A stretch of DNA of 64,000 bases from Clostridium lundense DSM 17049 (GTDB taxonomy: Bacteria; Bacillota; Clostridia; Clostridiales; Clostridiaceae), in assembly GCF_000619945.1 (NCBI RefSeq), contig NZ_JHVC01000008.1:124001-188000 (forward strand). Reading direction: 5' to 3'. How positions within the stretch are numbered: the stretch's first letter is position 1; each line of letters opens with the position of its first letter. This document shows, piece after piece, positions 13,261 through 22,723 of this stretch. Position numbers and translations under genes: made by a program. Below the pieces are notes generated by a model that ran no database searches, was not told where the DNA came from, and worked only from the letters and a program-made list of their open reading frames with translations.

Positions 13261-15888
13261 TTACTTAAGTCCATCAAAGAAATTTTTCTCCCATTGATCA
13301 TTTTCAAAAGGATAAAATGTTTCTTTTCCTATATAAAGCTTTTCATTATATCTTAGTATGGCAACTACATAGAATCCCCATAGTTCTTCTTTTGCCCAAG
13401 TAAAAAATTTCACTTCATTATTTACAATATTATCTGTGTCATGCTGATTGATAATATCTCCATATAAATTTTCTATTTCTTCCGATAATATAGGTTTTAG
13501 TTCATCTTCATTCGTGTCGTAGGTATATTCATATCTTATATTTCCATGTATATCCTTCAAATATAGTTTCAAAATAGCCTTTTCCATAAATCTAGATATA
13601 TGTCCCTTAGTTTTATCTCTACCTTTAATTAATGTTTTTTCTTCTCCTTCGTGAGTGTAAGAAGTAATAACATAAGGTAATGCTGGAGTTTTTATATCTA
13701 TTTTTATATCCGCATATCCAAAATTCTTAGCGTGTAAATACTTAAGTGCTCCATTAAGACAAGCTAACTTCAAATCATAATTTTCCTTAGATTCTTTTTT
13801 ATTTCTTTTAACTTGAATAATTTTGCCAGGAATGAATTCTTTTAAAGCTTCCTTAAATATTTCAACCCTACAAGATTGTCCAGTTAATTTTATTATTGAA
13901 TAATCAAACAGCTCATTATTTTCATAAAGGCCTTCTAAAAATCTTTTTATTATATTATATATATCTCCCTTAAGTAAGGTATTTATTTCATAGACACTTA
14001 TAGATATATTAGGTGCATTCTTTACTATTTGAAGTTTATCTTTACATACATAAGAAAGCTTCCATTTATCAAATCTTATGCTATCTTCTTCAATTTCTTC
14101 ATTATCCTTTGAAGTTAAATTTAGTTTTAAAAGACTAGGGTCACTAAAAAATGCTTTCTTCACCTGTTCCGCTACTTCAAATAGAAAATAATAATTACTT
14201 TTTACTTTATAGTATTCTTCTTTTCTTCTACATTCATATAATTTAAATTTAGTGGGAATTATCTCTTCTGCCTTTTCATATTCTTCATTTAGCAATTTAT
14301 ATACTTTTTCTATTCCATACTTATCTACAAATCTAAATACATCTATATCAAATTCTTCTATTATAATCTTGTTTATTATGTCATTACTTTTAGATAATTC
14401 TTTAGCCATTAAAATTTTTATAAATTGCATTATTCTAAAAGTAAGATTATTGCCTCCAAAGTCCGTATCTCCATTTTCATAAGAGGTTTCTATATCTAAT
14501 TCATAAGAAACTCTATTATTATATATGGTAAAATTACATGCTGATAAGTCAGTGGTTCCCCCTCCACAATCTATTATTAATGCCTTATATTTTTCCCCTT
14601 CAATATAATTCTTTTTTTCTATTAATTCAGATATAGTATTATAAAGTACTGCTGCACTTTCATCTAAAATATTTTCTTTTTCAACTATATAATCACTTAA
14701 TATTTCTTTAAATAAACTATGGAATTTATACTTCTGCTTTGATGGACAGGATATATATATATGCTTAAATTTACATTTAAATCTTTGATTTGCTAAAGAT
14801 ATTATATAAGTCAAATATGCTTTCATAATATCTTTTCTTACTATAAAAGTAGTTTTTTCATTTGTATCTATTACTTTTTCAGCTTTTTCAAAATCACTTA
14901 CCCATCTTTTTATGTCATAAAATATAGTTAATCCATCATCTATATAATTTCTTTTAGATTCTTTAATTGCATCATATCCAAAGATGTATTCTATATTTTC
15001 CTCTCCAATGCTTCTTATACCTACCACACTTGGAATAAGTGGAGTTATTTTTCCATACTCCTTAGTTGTATCTAAAACTTCTACAATCCTTATTTGTTTT
15101 TTATCTCCCTCATCATTAACTCCAATTTTTTCATTTAATGATGAAAACTTTTCTTTATTTATATAGATACCTGCTGTAGTATTGGATGTGCCAAAATCTA
15201 TAGCAAGAGGCATTGAGGTTTCTTCTACTTCTTTTACTTCAAACTGTAGAATAGGTAAAGAATAAAATTTTATAAATCCCTTAGTAATATCTTTATTTCC
15301 TTCATATATATGATAGAGAAGCTCTGACTCTTCTCTTTCAAAATACAATAAACTATAGTGTTTAACTATTGATTCTTCTGATGGAATATTCCCTTTGCTT
15401 GTTAGAAAGTACTTATCTTCTCCACTTTCGTTTATTTTTTTCACATTAAATACACTACATATTTTAAAATTACTATCTACTAAAAACATATTTACTTCTT
15501 CTAATTTATCTTTGCTTTGTATTCTGTATCCATCATATATTTCAGTATCTAGCTCTTTATAAACTGTTATTTTTCCTGGATATTCTATTTTTTTGTCATC
15601 TAATATAAGCTTTTCAGATTTTTTTAAAAACCTTTCTACTCTTTCCAAGCCTTCTTCTCTAAAATTATTTATAAGAAGACTATCTTCTTCACCACGATAT
15701 TTCATTATGAGATTAATCAATTCTTCTTTATCTAAAGGGTTAATTAAACTTTTTACTATTTTTTCTTTAATACATATTTCTCTTAATTGAAAAGTTGTCA
15801 TAAGTTTAAGATCTCTTTTTTTATATGTATTTTTCTTATTTTCTGTATTTTTGTTATTTTTATATAATCTATATGAATATGAAGTCAT
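13261..15888 (-). CDS. Hsp70/actin-fold ATPase of the CIS
   Basis: 875 aa. Residues about 28-66 look like a SAP/HeH-type motif (MTTFQLREICIKEKIVKSL, LDKEELINLIMKYRG). A middle segment (about 70-225) is unassigned. Residues about 226-700 form an Hsp70-like ATPase: phosphate loop 1 LAIDFGTSNTTAGIYINKE, phosphate loop 2 ALIIDCGGGTTDLSAC, and an adenosine-type motif IIKLTGQSCRVEIFKEAL. There is no canonical DnaK substrate-binding domain or EEVD-like tail. With the J-domain protein of the same operon it may be a chaperone pair for assembly or disassembly of the sheath, in place of the usual AAA+ ATPase. That role is inference. Ribosome binding site AAGGAGG is strong. Confidence 0.8.
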   Translation of the reverse strand: MTSYSYRLYKNNKNTENKKNTYKKRDLKLMTTFQLREICIKEKIVKSLINPLDKEELINLIMKYRGEEDSLLINNFREEGLERVERFLKKSEKLILDDKKIEYPGKITVYKELDTEIYDGYRIQSKDKLEEVNMFLVDSNFKICSVFNVKKINESGEDKYFLTSKGNIPSEESIVKHYSLLYFEREESELLYHIYEGNKDITKGFIKFYSLPILQFEVKEVEETSMPLAIDFGTSNTTAGIYINKEKFSSLNEKIGVNDEGDKKQIRIVEVLDTTKEYGKITPLIPSVVGIRSIGEENIEYIFGYDAIKESKRNYIDDGLTIFYDIKRWVSDFEKAEKVIDTNEKTTFIVRKDIMKAYLTYIISLANQRFKCKFKHIYISCPSKQKYKFHSLFKEILSDYIVEKENILDESAAVLYNTISELIEKKNYIEGEKYKALIIDCGGGTTDLSACNFTIYNNRVSYELDIETSYENGDTDFGGNNLTFRIMQFIKILMAKELSKSNDIINKIIIEEFDIDVFRFVDKYGIEKVYKLLNEEYEKAEEIIPTKFKLYECRRKEEYYKVKSNYYFLFEVAEQVKKAFFSDPSLLKLNLTSKDNEEIEEDSIRFDKWKLSYVCKDKLQIVKNAPNISISVYEINTLLKGDIYNIIKRFLEGLYENNELFDYSIIKLTGQSCRVEIFKEALKEFIPGKIIQVKRNKKESKENYDLKLACLNGALKYLHAKNFGYADIKIDIKTPALPYVITSYTHEGEEKTLIKGRDKTKGHISRFMEKAILKLYLKDIHGNIRYEYTYDTNEDELKPILSEEIENLYGDIINQHDTDNIVNNEVKFFTWAKEELWGFYVVAILRYNEKLYIGKETFYPFENDQWEKNFFDGLK

Positions 15889-15934
15889 TTTGCCTCCTTA
15901 AATTTAAAACCAAACTATATAATATTTAATAGTT

Positions 15935-16630
15935 TTACATCATAACAATTTCATCAAGTATCATGGTGTTTTCAGCACCCAAAATTCCAAAGTGATGATC
16001 CCAATATATAAATGCATTCATATTTATAGGCAAAAACAGTTTTATTACAGTTTCTACTTTTTTATTTAATTCATAAGTTTTATGTTTACCTAAATATATA
16101 TACATCTCTTTTGGATTATCTTGATTTATATATACTCTATTATTTTTAAATACTTTATTTAAAACTTTATTAAATAAATGTAGTGATGCTCCTGTCTTAT
16201 ATAAAGTAATAAAAGCAGTTAATATATAATCTAATTCTTCCTTATTAAAAAGCTTAATATTTAGACATATTTCTTTGCCAAATACTCCTTTTTCTATGTC
16301 CTTTATAAAAAAGTTCTTGTAAAACTCATTTTTACTTAGTCCTTGTTTTAAGTCTAATTTTCCTAAGTAATGAAGCACTATATCAAACAGCACTTCTCTT
16401 AGCTGCCTACTTTCCTCTATATTAATATCAAATAAATCTTTAAATATATGATAAAACCTATAATATGGATTTACTTCAACCACTTTATCTTCTGGTAAAG
16501 AATTTGTATTAATGTCTGTAAAAGAAATTTCCATATAGGGACTACATACTTTAGCTAGTATAAATTGAATTTCTTCTCTGGTTATATTCTCTTTATCAGC
16601 TTTTAATAATATATCCCAAATGTAGTTCAT
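15935..16630 (-). CDS. putative baseplate component (231 aa)
   Basis: No family firmly recognised. Soluble, with segments VCSPYMEISFTDIN, VNPYYRFYHIFKDLFD and a C-terminal LFLPINMNAFIYWDHHFGI. The last recalls the ending of phage tail protein I-type baseplate parts, weakly. It overlaps the 434-aa upstream gene by four bases (ATGA), indicating coupled translation and a shared complex. A baseplate role is inferred from operon position. Confidence 0.5.
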   Translation of the reverse strand: MNYIWDILLKADKENITREEIQFILAKVCSPYMEISFTDINTNSLPEDKVVEVNPYYRFYHIFKDLFDINIEESRQLREVLFDIVLHYLGKLDLKQGLSKNEFYKNFFIKDIEKGVFGKEICLNIKLFNKEELDYILTAFITLYKTGASLHLFNKVLNKVFKNNRVYINQDNPKEMYIYLGKHKTYELNKKVETVIKLFLPINMNAFIYWDHHFGILGAENTMILDEIVMM

Positions 16631-17931
16631 ATTAATCTTCCTTCACAATGATATTCTGGATAAAATAATTGAATTTCTGATATTAAAAAACTTAAAATAT
16701 CTCTATTTAAGTAGTAATTAGTATCCTTTGCTTTAAAATATAATATTAGTATCTTTCTTATATGCCCATCTCTTATTTCATCAATGATGAATTCATTCAT
16801 GCTATAGGTTTCTGAATTTTTAATTTCATTTTTACAATTAAATTTATCTTCTTCTTTTTCTTTTAACTCTAAATGCTTAAATTCTAGATATTTATATACT
16901 TTAAAAGAACTTATAACTCTCTCTAGTTCTGCCATAGTTTTTACATTACATTTATTATTTAATGATAGTTTTCCAATAAAACTAGAATCAGCTTCATTAG
17001 ACATAAGTTCATAATCATATATATCTATAGACAAATCATTTTTAGAAATAACCTTATATACACTCCACTTTTTTCCCTCTTCTTCTGAAGAACATATTAC
17101 TAATGAATCCTTCATAAATCTTATATATTGAATATTGACTCCTTCATAATTTACTAAATAACCATGATTTTTCCCTTCCTTTTCAATGGATACCATGTGT
17201 TCATAGTTAACTTTGTCATCACATGGCATTGGAAAACCAAGACTTTTAAGTGAAACTTCTTTTATGTTCCAAAGAGGCACCATACTATATTGAACATATT
17301 TATCATATTCTTCAAAATCTATAGATATTTTGTTTATTTCCTCATCTGTTCCTATATCTTCTTCACACTTCATTAAAACCACATTAGCCATTTTATAAAT
17401 ATATGGGTTATTTATTGTAGTCCATGGAATATTATTATTTATAAACATTTTATAGAGATCATTAGTCTTTTTTATATATTCCCTATTCTCTTTTAAAGAA
17501 AAATAGGCTTCATATGTTTTTTTATTGGTTTCAATAATTCCTTTAAATGTTTTTTTGTTATCCAATATATCTTTAACCATTAAATAATCACATTTTAAAA
17601 ATATTTTAAACATGCTTATAGGTTGCTTTTCTTTTAAGCTTTCCAGTATTTCACTTATGTCATATATGTTCTCTTCTACATCTTCTTGTAATATTGGATA
17701 TAAAAATTCATTAGTTGGATCTAAATCTTCTCTTTTAGCAATGGTACAAAATACATTGTATTTCCCTTTTATATCTTCAACCTCATTAAAGACTCTTTCC
17801 TCTAATTCATTGAACCTATTTTCTGTATACTCTTCTAATGATGTAAATAAACCGCTTAATATTTTTTTAAAAATTAGTCTTTCTTCTAAGTTCTCAATAT
17901 TATTTAGCTTTTCATAAATCTCACTTTTCAT
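16627..17931 (-). CDS. putative baseplate component (434 aa)
   Basis: Unrecognised large soluble protein. The N-terminal part is helical and acidic (NNIENLEERLIFKKILSGLF, then FNELEERVFNEVEDIKG) and includes REDLDPTNEFLYPILQEDVE, with aromatic-rich beta sequence later (VPLWNIKEVSLKSLGFPMP). No catalytic motif is visible. Its size, lack of enzyme signature and overlap with the next gene suggest a structural wedge or baseplate subunit comparable in role to TssF or TssK, but no homology can be claimed. Confidence 0.5.
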   Translation of the reverse strand: MKSEIYEKLNNIENLEERLIFKKILSGLFTSLEEYTENRFNELEERVFNEVEDIKGKYNVFCTIAKREDLDPTNEFLYPILQEDVEENIYDISEILESLKEKQPISMFKIFLKCDYLMVKDILDNKKTFKGIIETNKKTYEAYFSLKENREYIKKTNDLYKMFINNNIPWTTINNPYIYKMANVVLMKCEEDIGTDEEINKISIDFEEYDKYVQYSMVPLWNIKEVSLKSLGFPMPCDDKVNYEHMVSIEKEGKNHGYLVNYEGVNIQYIRFMKDSLVICSSEEEGKKWSVYKVISKNDLSIDIYDYELMSNEADSSFIGKLSLNNKCNVKTMAELERVISSFKVYKYLEFKHLELKEKEEDKFNCKNEIKNSETYSMNEFIIDEIRDGHIRKILILYFKAKDTNYYLNRDILSFLISEIQLFYPEYHCEGRLI

Positions 17932-17940
17932 TTTTTCTCC

Positions 17941-19746
17941 CTATTCCTTACCTATTGCCCTATTTACTAAACCTAACTTTTCATCTACTTTTTTTACTCC
18001 CTCAGTAAGACCTTCCTTTTCATATAATTCTTTTGCTAAAATATATAAAACCTTTGCTTCCTTAAAATTGCCTTTAATATTTTTTTCATCACCATCTTTT
18101 TGGTATCTATCCGCTTGTGCCCGTTTACTGGCACTTTCATCTATTTTCTTATCCATAAGTCCTATCTTTTTATCTAATTCACTAGAAAAACTATTGGCTC
18201 CAATTTGTCCATAAAGCTGTTTCGCCATAATGTAATACATTTTAGCTCCAACATAATCTGATGCACTATAAGCTATATCTCCTTGTTTAATATGATTTAC
18301 AGCTTTATCTTCAATATCTACTTTTTCCTTTTCTTTTTCATCTTTTTCTTTTTTCTTTTCTTCTTCCTCTTTCTTTTTCTTTTCATCCTTTTCTTTATCT
18401 TCTTTTTGCTTTTCTGCCTTACTAGCATAGATTTTATCTAATTTTTCCATAGCTTCTTTTCTTTCATCTTTTAAATGAATAGAAGTTGCTAAATCCTTTG
18501 CTTTCTTATATAAATCCTCAGCTTCACCTATATTTTCACTATCTAAATTTGTATCTCCTAGTGTTAATAAGTCCATAACTCTAATAGCATCTCTAACTTG
18601 ATTTAATTTATCTAACACATATTCTTTACCTAAACTATCTACGTTGTCCATCTTATCTAGAGTTTTTAAATATCCATCTAAAGCTTCTTCATATTTTTTA
18701 TCTTTTAATTTGTTGTCTGCATCAATTATTATTTCTGTATATTTATAGTAGGCATCTAAATTTTTCTTTTCGTCCTTCAATTTATACTCTGTAGCTATTT
18801 CTAATGCCTTTTTATATTCTCCATTAGCCTTTGTTATGTTTCCGTTGTTGGCATAATTTATTGCACTTACTTTATAAGCGTTCATATTTTCTATACTATT
18901 TTTTTTCTTATTTCTTTGTATATTAAAAATAACACCTGAAATAATTAAAATTATAAGTATAGGTATTGCTGTAAACACTATTTTCTTTATAAGTTTTTTT
19001 CTATCAGGATTTTTATAGACTTTGTCTATAAAAATTCCGGAAAAGGTGTAGTTTTCTATATATTTAAGTTGTTTTGATAACAACATATCTTCAATATTAT
19101 CTGCTAATTCTTTTGGCTCTGCTGCCTCATCAATGGCATCTTCAATTTCTTTTTCATCTATGTTTTCCCATATTCCTCTTGTAAGCAGAGTGATAATATC
19201 TCCATCTACTAAGGTTATTTTTTTTGATATGTATGGTTTTTTTAATTCTTCTTGTCCTAAATAACAATATAAATTATTTCTTTCACTATGTGTTGCTATC
19301 TTATCTAAAGCAACCTCTTCTTTATCCGCTAAAACTTGTGTAAGAGACTGATCATTACTTTTGTATCTTAATGTACCATCTCTAAATAAGTAAAATCTTG
19401 TATTTCCAGCTAAAGCATATCTAACTTTACTGTAATCAGTAACAACTACTGTAATAGATGCCTTTAGCCTTGTATAAGTACCACTTAAAATAAGTTCTTC
19501 ACTTGCTTCTTTTAAATATTTTTTTATAAGTCTTTTTTTTATAGTAGGTTTTTCAGTGAAATTTCTTATAATACTTGTGACAGCTATTTTAGCGCTTTCT
19601 AACTTAAGGTCATCATCTATTCCATCTGCTATTACATAACATGCATAGTTGTCTAGCTCTATAAAAGCAAAATAGTCTTTATTTTGTAACAGCGTACCTG
19701 CCTCTGATATAAAAGCAGTTTTAAATTTAGAATTTAATTTTCTCAT
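17941..19746 (-). CDS. PP2C-like domain protein with membrane segment and TPR-like repeats
   Basis: About 601 aa. The first 240 residues resemble a PP2C phosphatase (CYVIADGIDDD, ALAGNTRFYLFRDG, LLTRGIWENI), but metal-binding residues look incomplete: the usual GxxDNxT near the end reads ENYTFSGIF. One transmembrane helix (about 258-278, IVFTAIPILIILIISGVIFN) follows, then an outside part with TPR-like helical repeats (GEYKKALEIATEYKLKDEKK, AEDLYKKAKDLATSIHLKDE), a long Lys/Glu coiled-coil (about 450-485) and two more repeats. It could sense the cell surface and transmit to FHA partners. The start at 19746 has GAGGGTGA five bases upstream; the earlier ATG at 19767 has none. Confidence 0.75.
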   Translation of the reverse strand: MRKLNSKFKTAFISEAGTLLQNKDYFAFIELDNYACYVIADGIDDDLKLESAKIAVTSIIRNFTEKPTIKKRLIKKYLKEASEELILSGTYTRLKASITVVVTDYSKVRYALAGNTRFYLFRDGTLRYKSNDQSLTQVLADKEEVALDKIATHSERNNLYCYLGQEELKKPYISKKITLVDGDIITLLTRGIWENIDEKEIEDAIDEAAEPKELADNIEDMLLSKQLKYIENYTFSGIFIDKVYKNPDRKKLIKKIVFTAIPILIILIISGVIFNIQRNKKKNSIENMNAYKVSAINYANNGNITKANGEYKKALEIATEYKLKDEKKNLDAYYKYTEIIIDADNKLKDKKYEEALDGYLKTLDKMDNVDSLGKEYVLDKLNQVRDAIRVMDLLTLGDTNLDSENIGEAEDLYKKAKDLATSIHLKDERKEAMEKLDKIYASKAEKQKEDKEKDEKKKKEEEEKKKEKDEKEKEKVDIEDKAVNHIKQGDIAYSASDYVGAKMYYIMAKQLYGQIGANSFSSELDKKIGLMDKKIDESASKRAQADRYQKDGDEKNIKGNFKEAKVLYILAKELYEKEGLTEGVKKVDEKLGLVNRAIGKE

Positions 19747-19773
19747 CTTTTCACCCTCTAAACCCATTTATAG

Positions 19774-20613
19774 TTATATATATTTCATAAGCATAATAGT
19801 TCCATTATGTTTATCTTCTTTTTCTGTATCCTTTACTTTATCTATTATCTTCTTCCCTATACCATTAAAATTACTGTTTTTAATAATGGTATTTTCTATT
19901 TCGTTCCAAGTTAAAGTTTCATAAATTCCTCTATTCATTAAAACTATAATATCTTGTTTTTTTAATTTTATAGGTATGTCAAAAATCTCAAAACTTTTAA
20001 ATTCCTCCATACCCAGATAATATAAAAGCTTTCTTTCATTAATAGCTGATAATGCAATTTCTTTTGAAAGTCTTCCTTTGTAAAATTCTTGTTTTGCTAA
20101 AACATCTAAAGTATGCCCTTCACTTAATTTTAAAAGTTCGTTTTCTCTTAAAATTGCTATAACTGTATCACCCACCATAGCATAGTAAAGAAAACCTTCC
20201 ATTATAACAGCACTTACTAAGCTAGTTCCACCTTGCTTACTATCAATTCTCTTTAAAATTTCTCTATTGGAAGCATTAAAAGCTTTATTAAAAAAATACT
20301 CCACTTTTCCTAAAGTCCTATGGCTTAAAAAAATATCTATAAAAGTACTAACCGCTACTTTACTAGATATTTTCCCTCCTTTATTTTTTCCAAGGCCATC
20401 TGCTAAAACTGCAATAGTTCCAATTTCTGAAGTAACTACTTTAAAATTATCTTCTTGAGCTTCTTCTCCTCCAATGGTGCTTGCTGTTTCTATTTTTACA
20501 TTTTCTTTTTTATATTTTATAAGTAGAAATTTCTTAAGTATTATAAGTGAAACTAATAAGAATATAAGCACTCCTAACAAAGTATAGTAGTTGCTTTTAA
20601 TTAAATCTGTCAT
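19774..20613 (-). CDS. membrane-anchored PP2C-type serine/threonine phosphatase
   Basis: 279 aa. One N-terminal transmembrane helix (about 11-29, TLLGVLIFLLVSLIILKKFL) is followed by a PP2C domain with EDN, AVLADGLGKNKGGKISS, GGTSLVSAV, MVGDTV and LMNRGIYETLT. The final motif reads HNGTIMLM where PP2C enzymes usually have DN-A/I-T, a change at a metal ligand, though the first acidic ligands are present. In type VI systems a phosphatase of this kind (PppA) opposes a kinase that acts through FHA proteins. No kinase gene is seen here, so the substrate is unknown. Confidence 0.8.
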   Translation of the reverse strand: MTDLIKSNYYTLLGVLIFLLVSLIILKKFLLIKYKKENVKIETASTIGGEEAQEDNFKVVTSEIGTIAVLADGLGKNKGGKISSKVAVSTFIDIFLSHRTLGKVEYFFNKAFNASNREILKRIDSKQGGTSLVSAVIMEGFLYYAMVGDTVIAILRENELLKLSEGHTLDVLAKQEFYKGRLSKEIALSAINERKLLYYLGMEEFKSFEIFDIPIKLKKQDIIVLMNRGIYETLTWNEIENTIIKNSNFNGIGKKIIDKVKDTEKEDKHNGTIMLMKYI

Positions 20614-20624
20614 AGTAATTACCT

Positions 20625-21128
20625 CTAATCATTATCTTCCCACTCAAAGTGTTCTCCACAAAATGGTACAAACAGAAACTTACTTTTCCCAAGTTCAATT
20701 ACATCGTAAGGAAATAATTCTGTTGGCATATAAGCTGCTTCCCCATTTAAATAAGCAATTCCAGAAGAATCTCCAGGTAATAATACATTATTTTTTTTCT
20801 TCTGGTCATAAACAACAATTGCATGATTTCTAAGAGAAACCTTATTGTCTCCAACTATCTGTATATCCATATCATCTGCCCTGCCTATGAAATTTTTACC
20901 TGCTTTAATTTTATAATCTTTACCTACTCTGGCTCCTTCAATACATACAAGCCATCCACAAACAGGCTCAATTTCTTCATATAAAAGATCTGTTTCTATC
21001 TCTAACTCCTTTGGCGAATTAACTTCATTGCTTTTTTTTGAAGCAGTTTCTATATTGCAATATGGACACAAAGTTCCATATCGTCTTTCACTAAACATAT
21101 GACCATTTTCGCATCTTATAAGTCCCAT
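20625..21128 (-). CDS. zinc-ribbon and FHA-domain protein
   Basis: 167 aa, soluble. An N-terminal zinc ribbon (IRCENGHMF, then LCPYCN; C-x-x-G-H and C-P-x-C) is followed by an FHA domain (FIGRADDMDIQIVGDNKVSL, RNHAIVVYD) which reads phosphothreonine peptides. FHA proteins trigger assembly in several injection systems. It starts just before the PP2C gene (11 bases), supporting a common switch. The canonical FHA serine after GR is replaced (GRADDMD) but R and H positions (SLRNHA) are kept. Confidence 0.8.
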   Translation of the reverse strand: MGLIRCENGHMFSERRYGTLCPYCNIETASKKSNEVNSPKELEIETDLLYEEIEPVCGWLVCIEGARVGKDYKIKAGKNFIGRADDMDIQIVGDNKVSLRNHAIVVYDQKKKNNVLLPGDSSGIAYLNGEAAYMPTELFPYDVIELGKSKFLFVPFCGEHFEWEDND

Positions 21129-21144
21129 TTTAAATCACTCCATT

Positions 21145-21711
21145 TCATCTAAGTAAAAGCTTAGCTTTTCCAATAAACAATATATCTCCTTTTTTTATAA
21201 TGCAGGGACTATAGTTTGCTACCTTATAAAGAGTATTATCTTCTTTCTTTTCTATGGATACACCATTATTAGAGCATAGATCTTCTATATACCATCCTCC
21301 CCCTGCATAATTTAATACAGCATGTTCATAATCTATCAAATTAGAATATATAGACTGACTTAAATCTATATCCACTTTATTTTCTTTATTGTTTTTACCT
21401 ATTACCATTGATACCTTCTCGGATAAATTCCATTCTTTTATAATTTCATTATTCTCATTTACTAAAGCTATAGAATTAATTGCATTAGTGTCATATGATT
21501 TTCTCTCATCTAGCTTTCCAATTATTTTAATAAAAACTATTAGTGCTATTATAACTAAAGCTATTAACAATATATTTTTAACTTCTTCTAACTCTATTGT
21601 TATATAAATTAAAACTCCTATTAACGTAAGAATTATTCCTATAAATAGATTTATAATCTCTATTTCTCTTAAAATTTTCTTATCTTTATTTTTCATGTTA
21701 TTATAATTCAA
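21145..21711 (-). CDS. membrane-anchored FHA-domain protein
   Basis: 188 aa. Two N-terminal transmembrane helices (about 18-37 and 45-64) form a hairpin; the cytosolic part is an FHA domain (SMVIGKNNKENKVDIDLSQS, DYEHAVLNYAGGGWYIEDL, SNNGVSI). The S-N-N-G loop is typical. It probably recruits a phosphorylated partner to the membrane. It is followed after 16 bases by the zinc-ribbon FHA gene. Confidence 0.8.
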   Translation of the reverse strand: MNYNNMKNKDKKILREIEIINLFIGIILTLIGVLIYITIELEEVKNILLIALVIIALIVFIKIIGKLDERKSYDTNAINSIALVNENNEIIKEWNLSEKVSMVIGKNNKENKVDIDLSQSIYSNLIDYEHAVLNYAGGGWYIEDLCSNNGVSIEKKEDNTLYKVANYSPCIIKKGDILFIGKAKLLLR

Positions 21712-21725
21712 AGTAATTCACTCCA

Positions 21726-22166
21726 TTACTTCTTTTTTGGTTTAAAAAAACTATTAAAAATATCTGATGTGTCCATAGGATTTTTCGAACCATTCTTTAA
21801 AAAGTCTTCTTTTACTTCACTGGTATTTGCCTTAAAACCAAAAAACTCTTCAAATTTACTGTTTAAATTCTCCATGGCATCCTTAATATCACCAGTTGTT
21901 TTTTTATATGTATCATCCTTTTTCTTTTCTTTGTTATTTTTTAAAGGATCATGAGTTTTAAAAATCTTTTTATCATATTCTTTTCTACTTTTTTCATCAC
22001 TTAAAACACTATATGCCTCATTTATCTCTTGAAATTTTTCATTTAAACTCTTATCATTTACATTTGTATCAGGATGATATTTCTTAGCTAAGTTTCTAAA
22101 TGACTTTTTTATCTCATCCTTAGTTGCATCCCTAGATACCTCTAATATTTCATAAAAATTCTTCAT
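21726..22166 (-). CDS. J-domain (DnaJ-like) protein
   Basis: About 146 aa. Residues 1-65 form a J domain with the HPD triad (NLAKKYHPDTNV) and the usual ending EAYSVLSDEKSRKEYD. The rest is a charged linker and a short Gly-poor tail containing NSKFEEFFGF and DIFNSFF; there is no zinc-finger or DnaJ C-terminal domain. It is the natural partner for the Hsp70-like ATPase at 13261-15888. The start at 22166 (MKNFYEIL) has GAGG six bases upstream; the TTG at 22178 is less likely. Confidence 0.85.
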   Translation of the reverse strand: MKNFYEILEVSRDATKDEIKKSFRNLAKKYHPDTNVNDKSLNEKFQEINEAYSVLSDEKSRKEYDKKIFKTHDPLKNNKEKKKDDTYKKTTGDIKDAMENLNSKFEEFFGFKANTSEVKEDFLKNGSKNPMDTSDIFNSFFKPKKK

Positions 22167-22249
22167 ACTTTCCCTCAATATTTAAAAATTATAGGAGAAC
22201 TAAGTCTCCCATAATTTTTATTTTTAAATTTCTTTATACTATATTTTTA

Positions 22250-22675
22250 CTAAGCGCTGTAGCCGCCTTCTATTGTAACTTCATGAAGCTTGTCTTTCTT
22301 CTGCTTAACTATAAGTTCAAAAGTACCTACACCTTCTGTATCTCCAAAGTGCTCTTTATAATCTACAACAAAAGCATTTGGGAAAAATATTTTTCTTATA
22401 ATTTGATCTGCTGAAAGTACTTCTACAGTAACCTTTCTATAGCAATCAGCTTTTTCCGCTGGAATTAATGACCAAACTCCCATTTGTCTTGTACTATCAA
22501 ATTCTTCTCCATCTAAAGCTGTTAATATTTTTCCACTAATAATCATAGTGCTTCCAACATCTTTTGAACGGGCATTTGAATCCTTAGGAGTATCTGTTTT
22601 TAAAACTACCTTTTTAACACTTTCTATTCCAAGTTCTATCTTGTCAGCTCCCTCGATTGATACTCTAAATCCCAT
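22250..22675 (-). CDS. tail-tube (Hcp-like) protein, paralogue 2
   Basis: 141 aa, beta-rich, no cysteine cluster or membrane segment. It aligns end to end with the next protein (22724-23149) at roughly 60-65% identity by eye, sharing KTDTP-DSNARS, GKILTxxDGE, PAEKADCYR, PNAFVVDY and EGVGTFxL-KQKKDK. Length and position beside the sheath gene fit the inner tube of a contractile system. The assignment is by context; the sequence motif is not the classical Hcp one. Confidence 0.65.
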   Translation of the reverse strand: MGFRVSIEGADKIELGIESVKKVVLKTDTPKDSNARSKDVGSTMIISGKILTALDGEEFDSTRQMGVWSLIPAEKADCYRKVTVEVLSADQIIRKIFFPNAFVVDYKEHFGDTEGVGTFELIVKQKKDKLHEVTIEGGYSA

Positions 22676-22723
22676 TTTCTCACTCCCTTTATAATTTTTA
22701 TCTTTTTCTTTTCTTTAAATAAG

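Noticed and set aside
18310..18410. Lys/Glu-rich low-complexity tract as an assembly problem
   Set aside because: The frame stays open on both sides and such coiled-coil tracts are common between TPR-like repeats.
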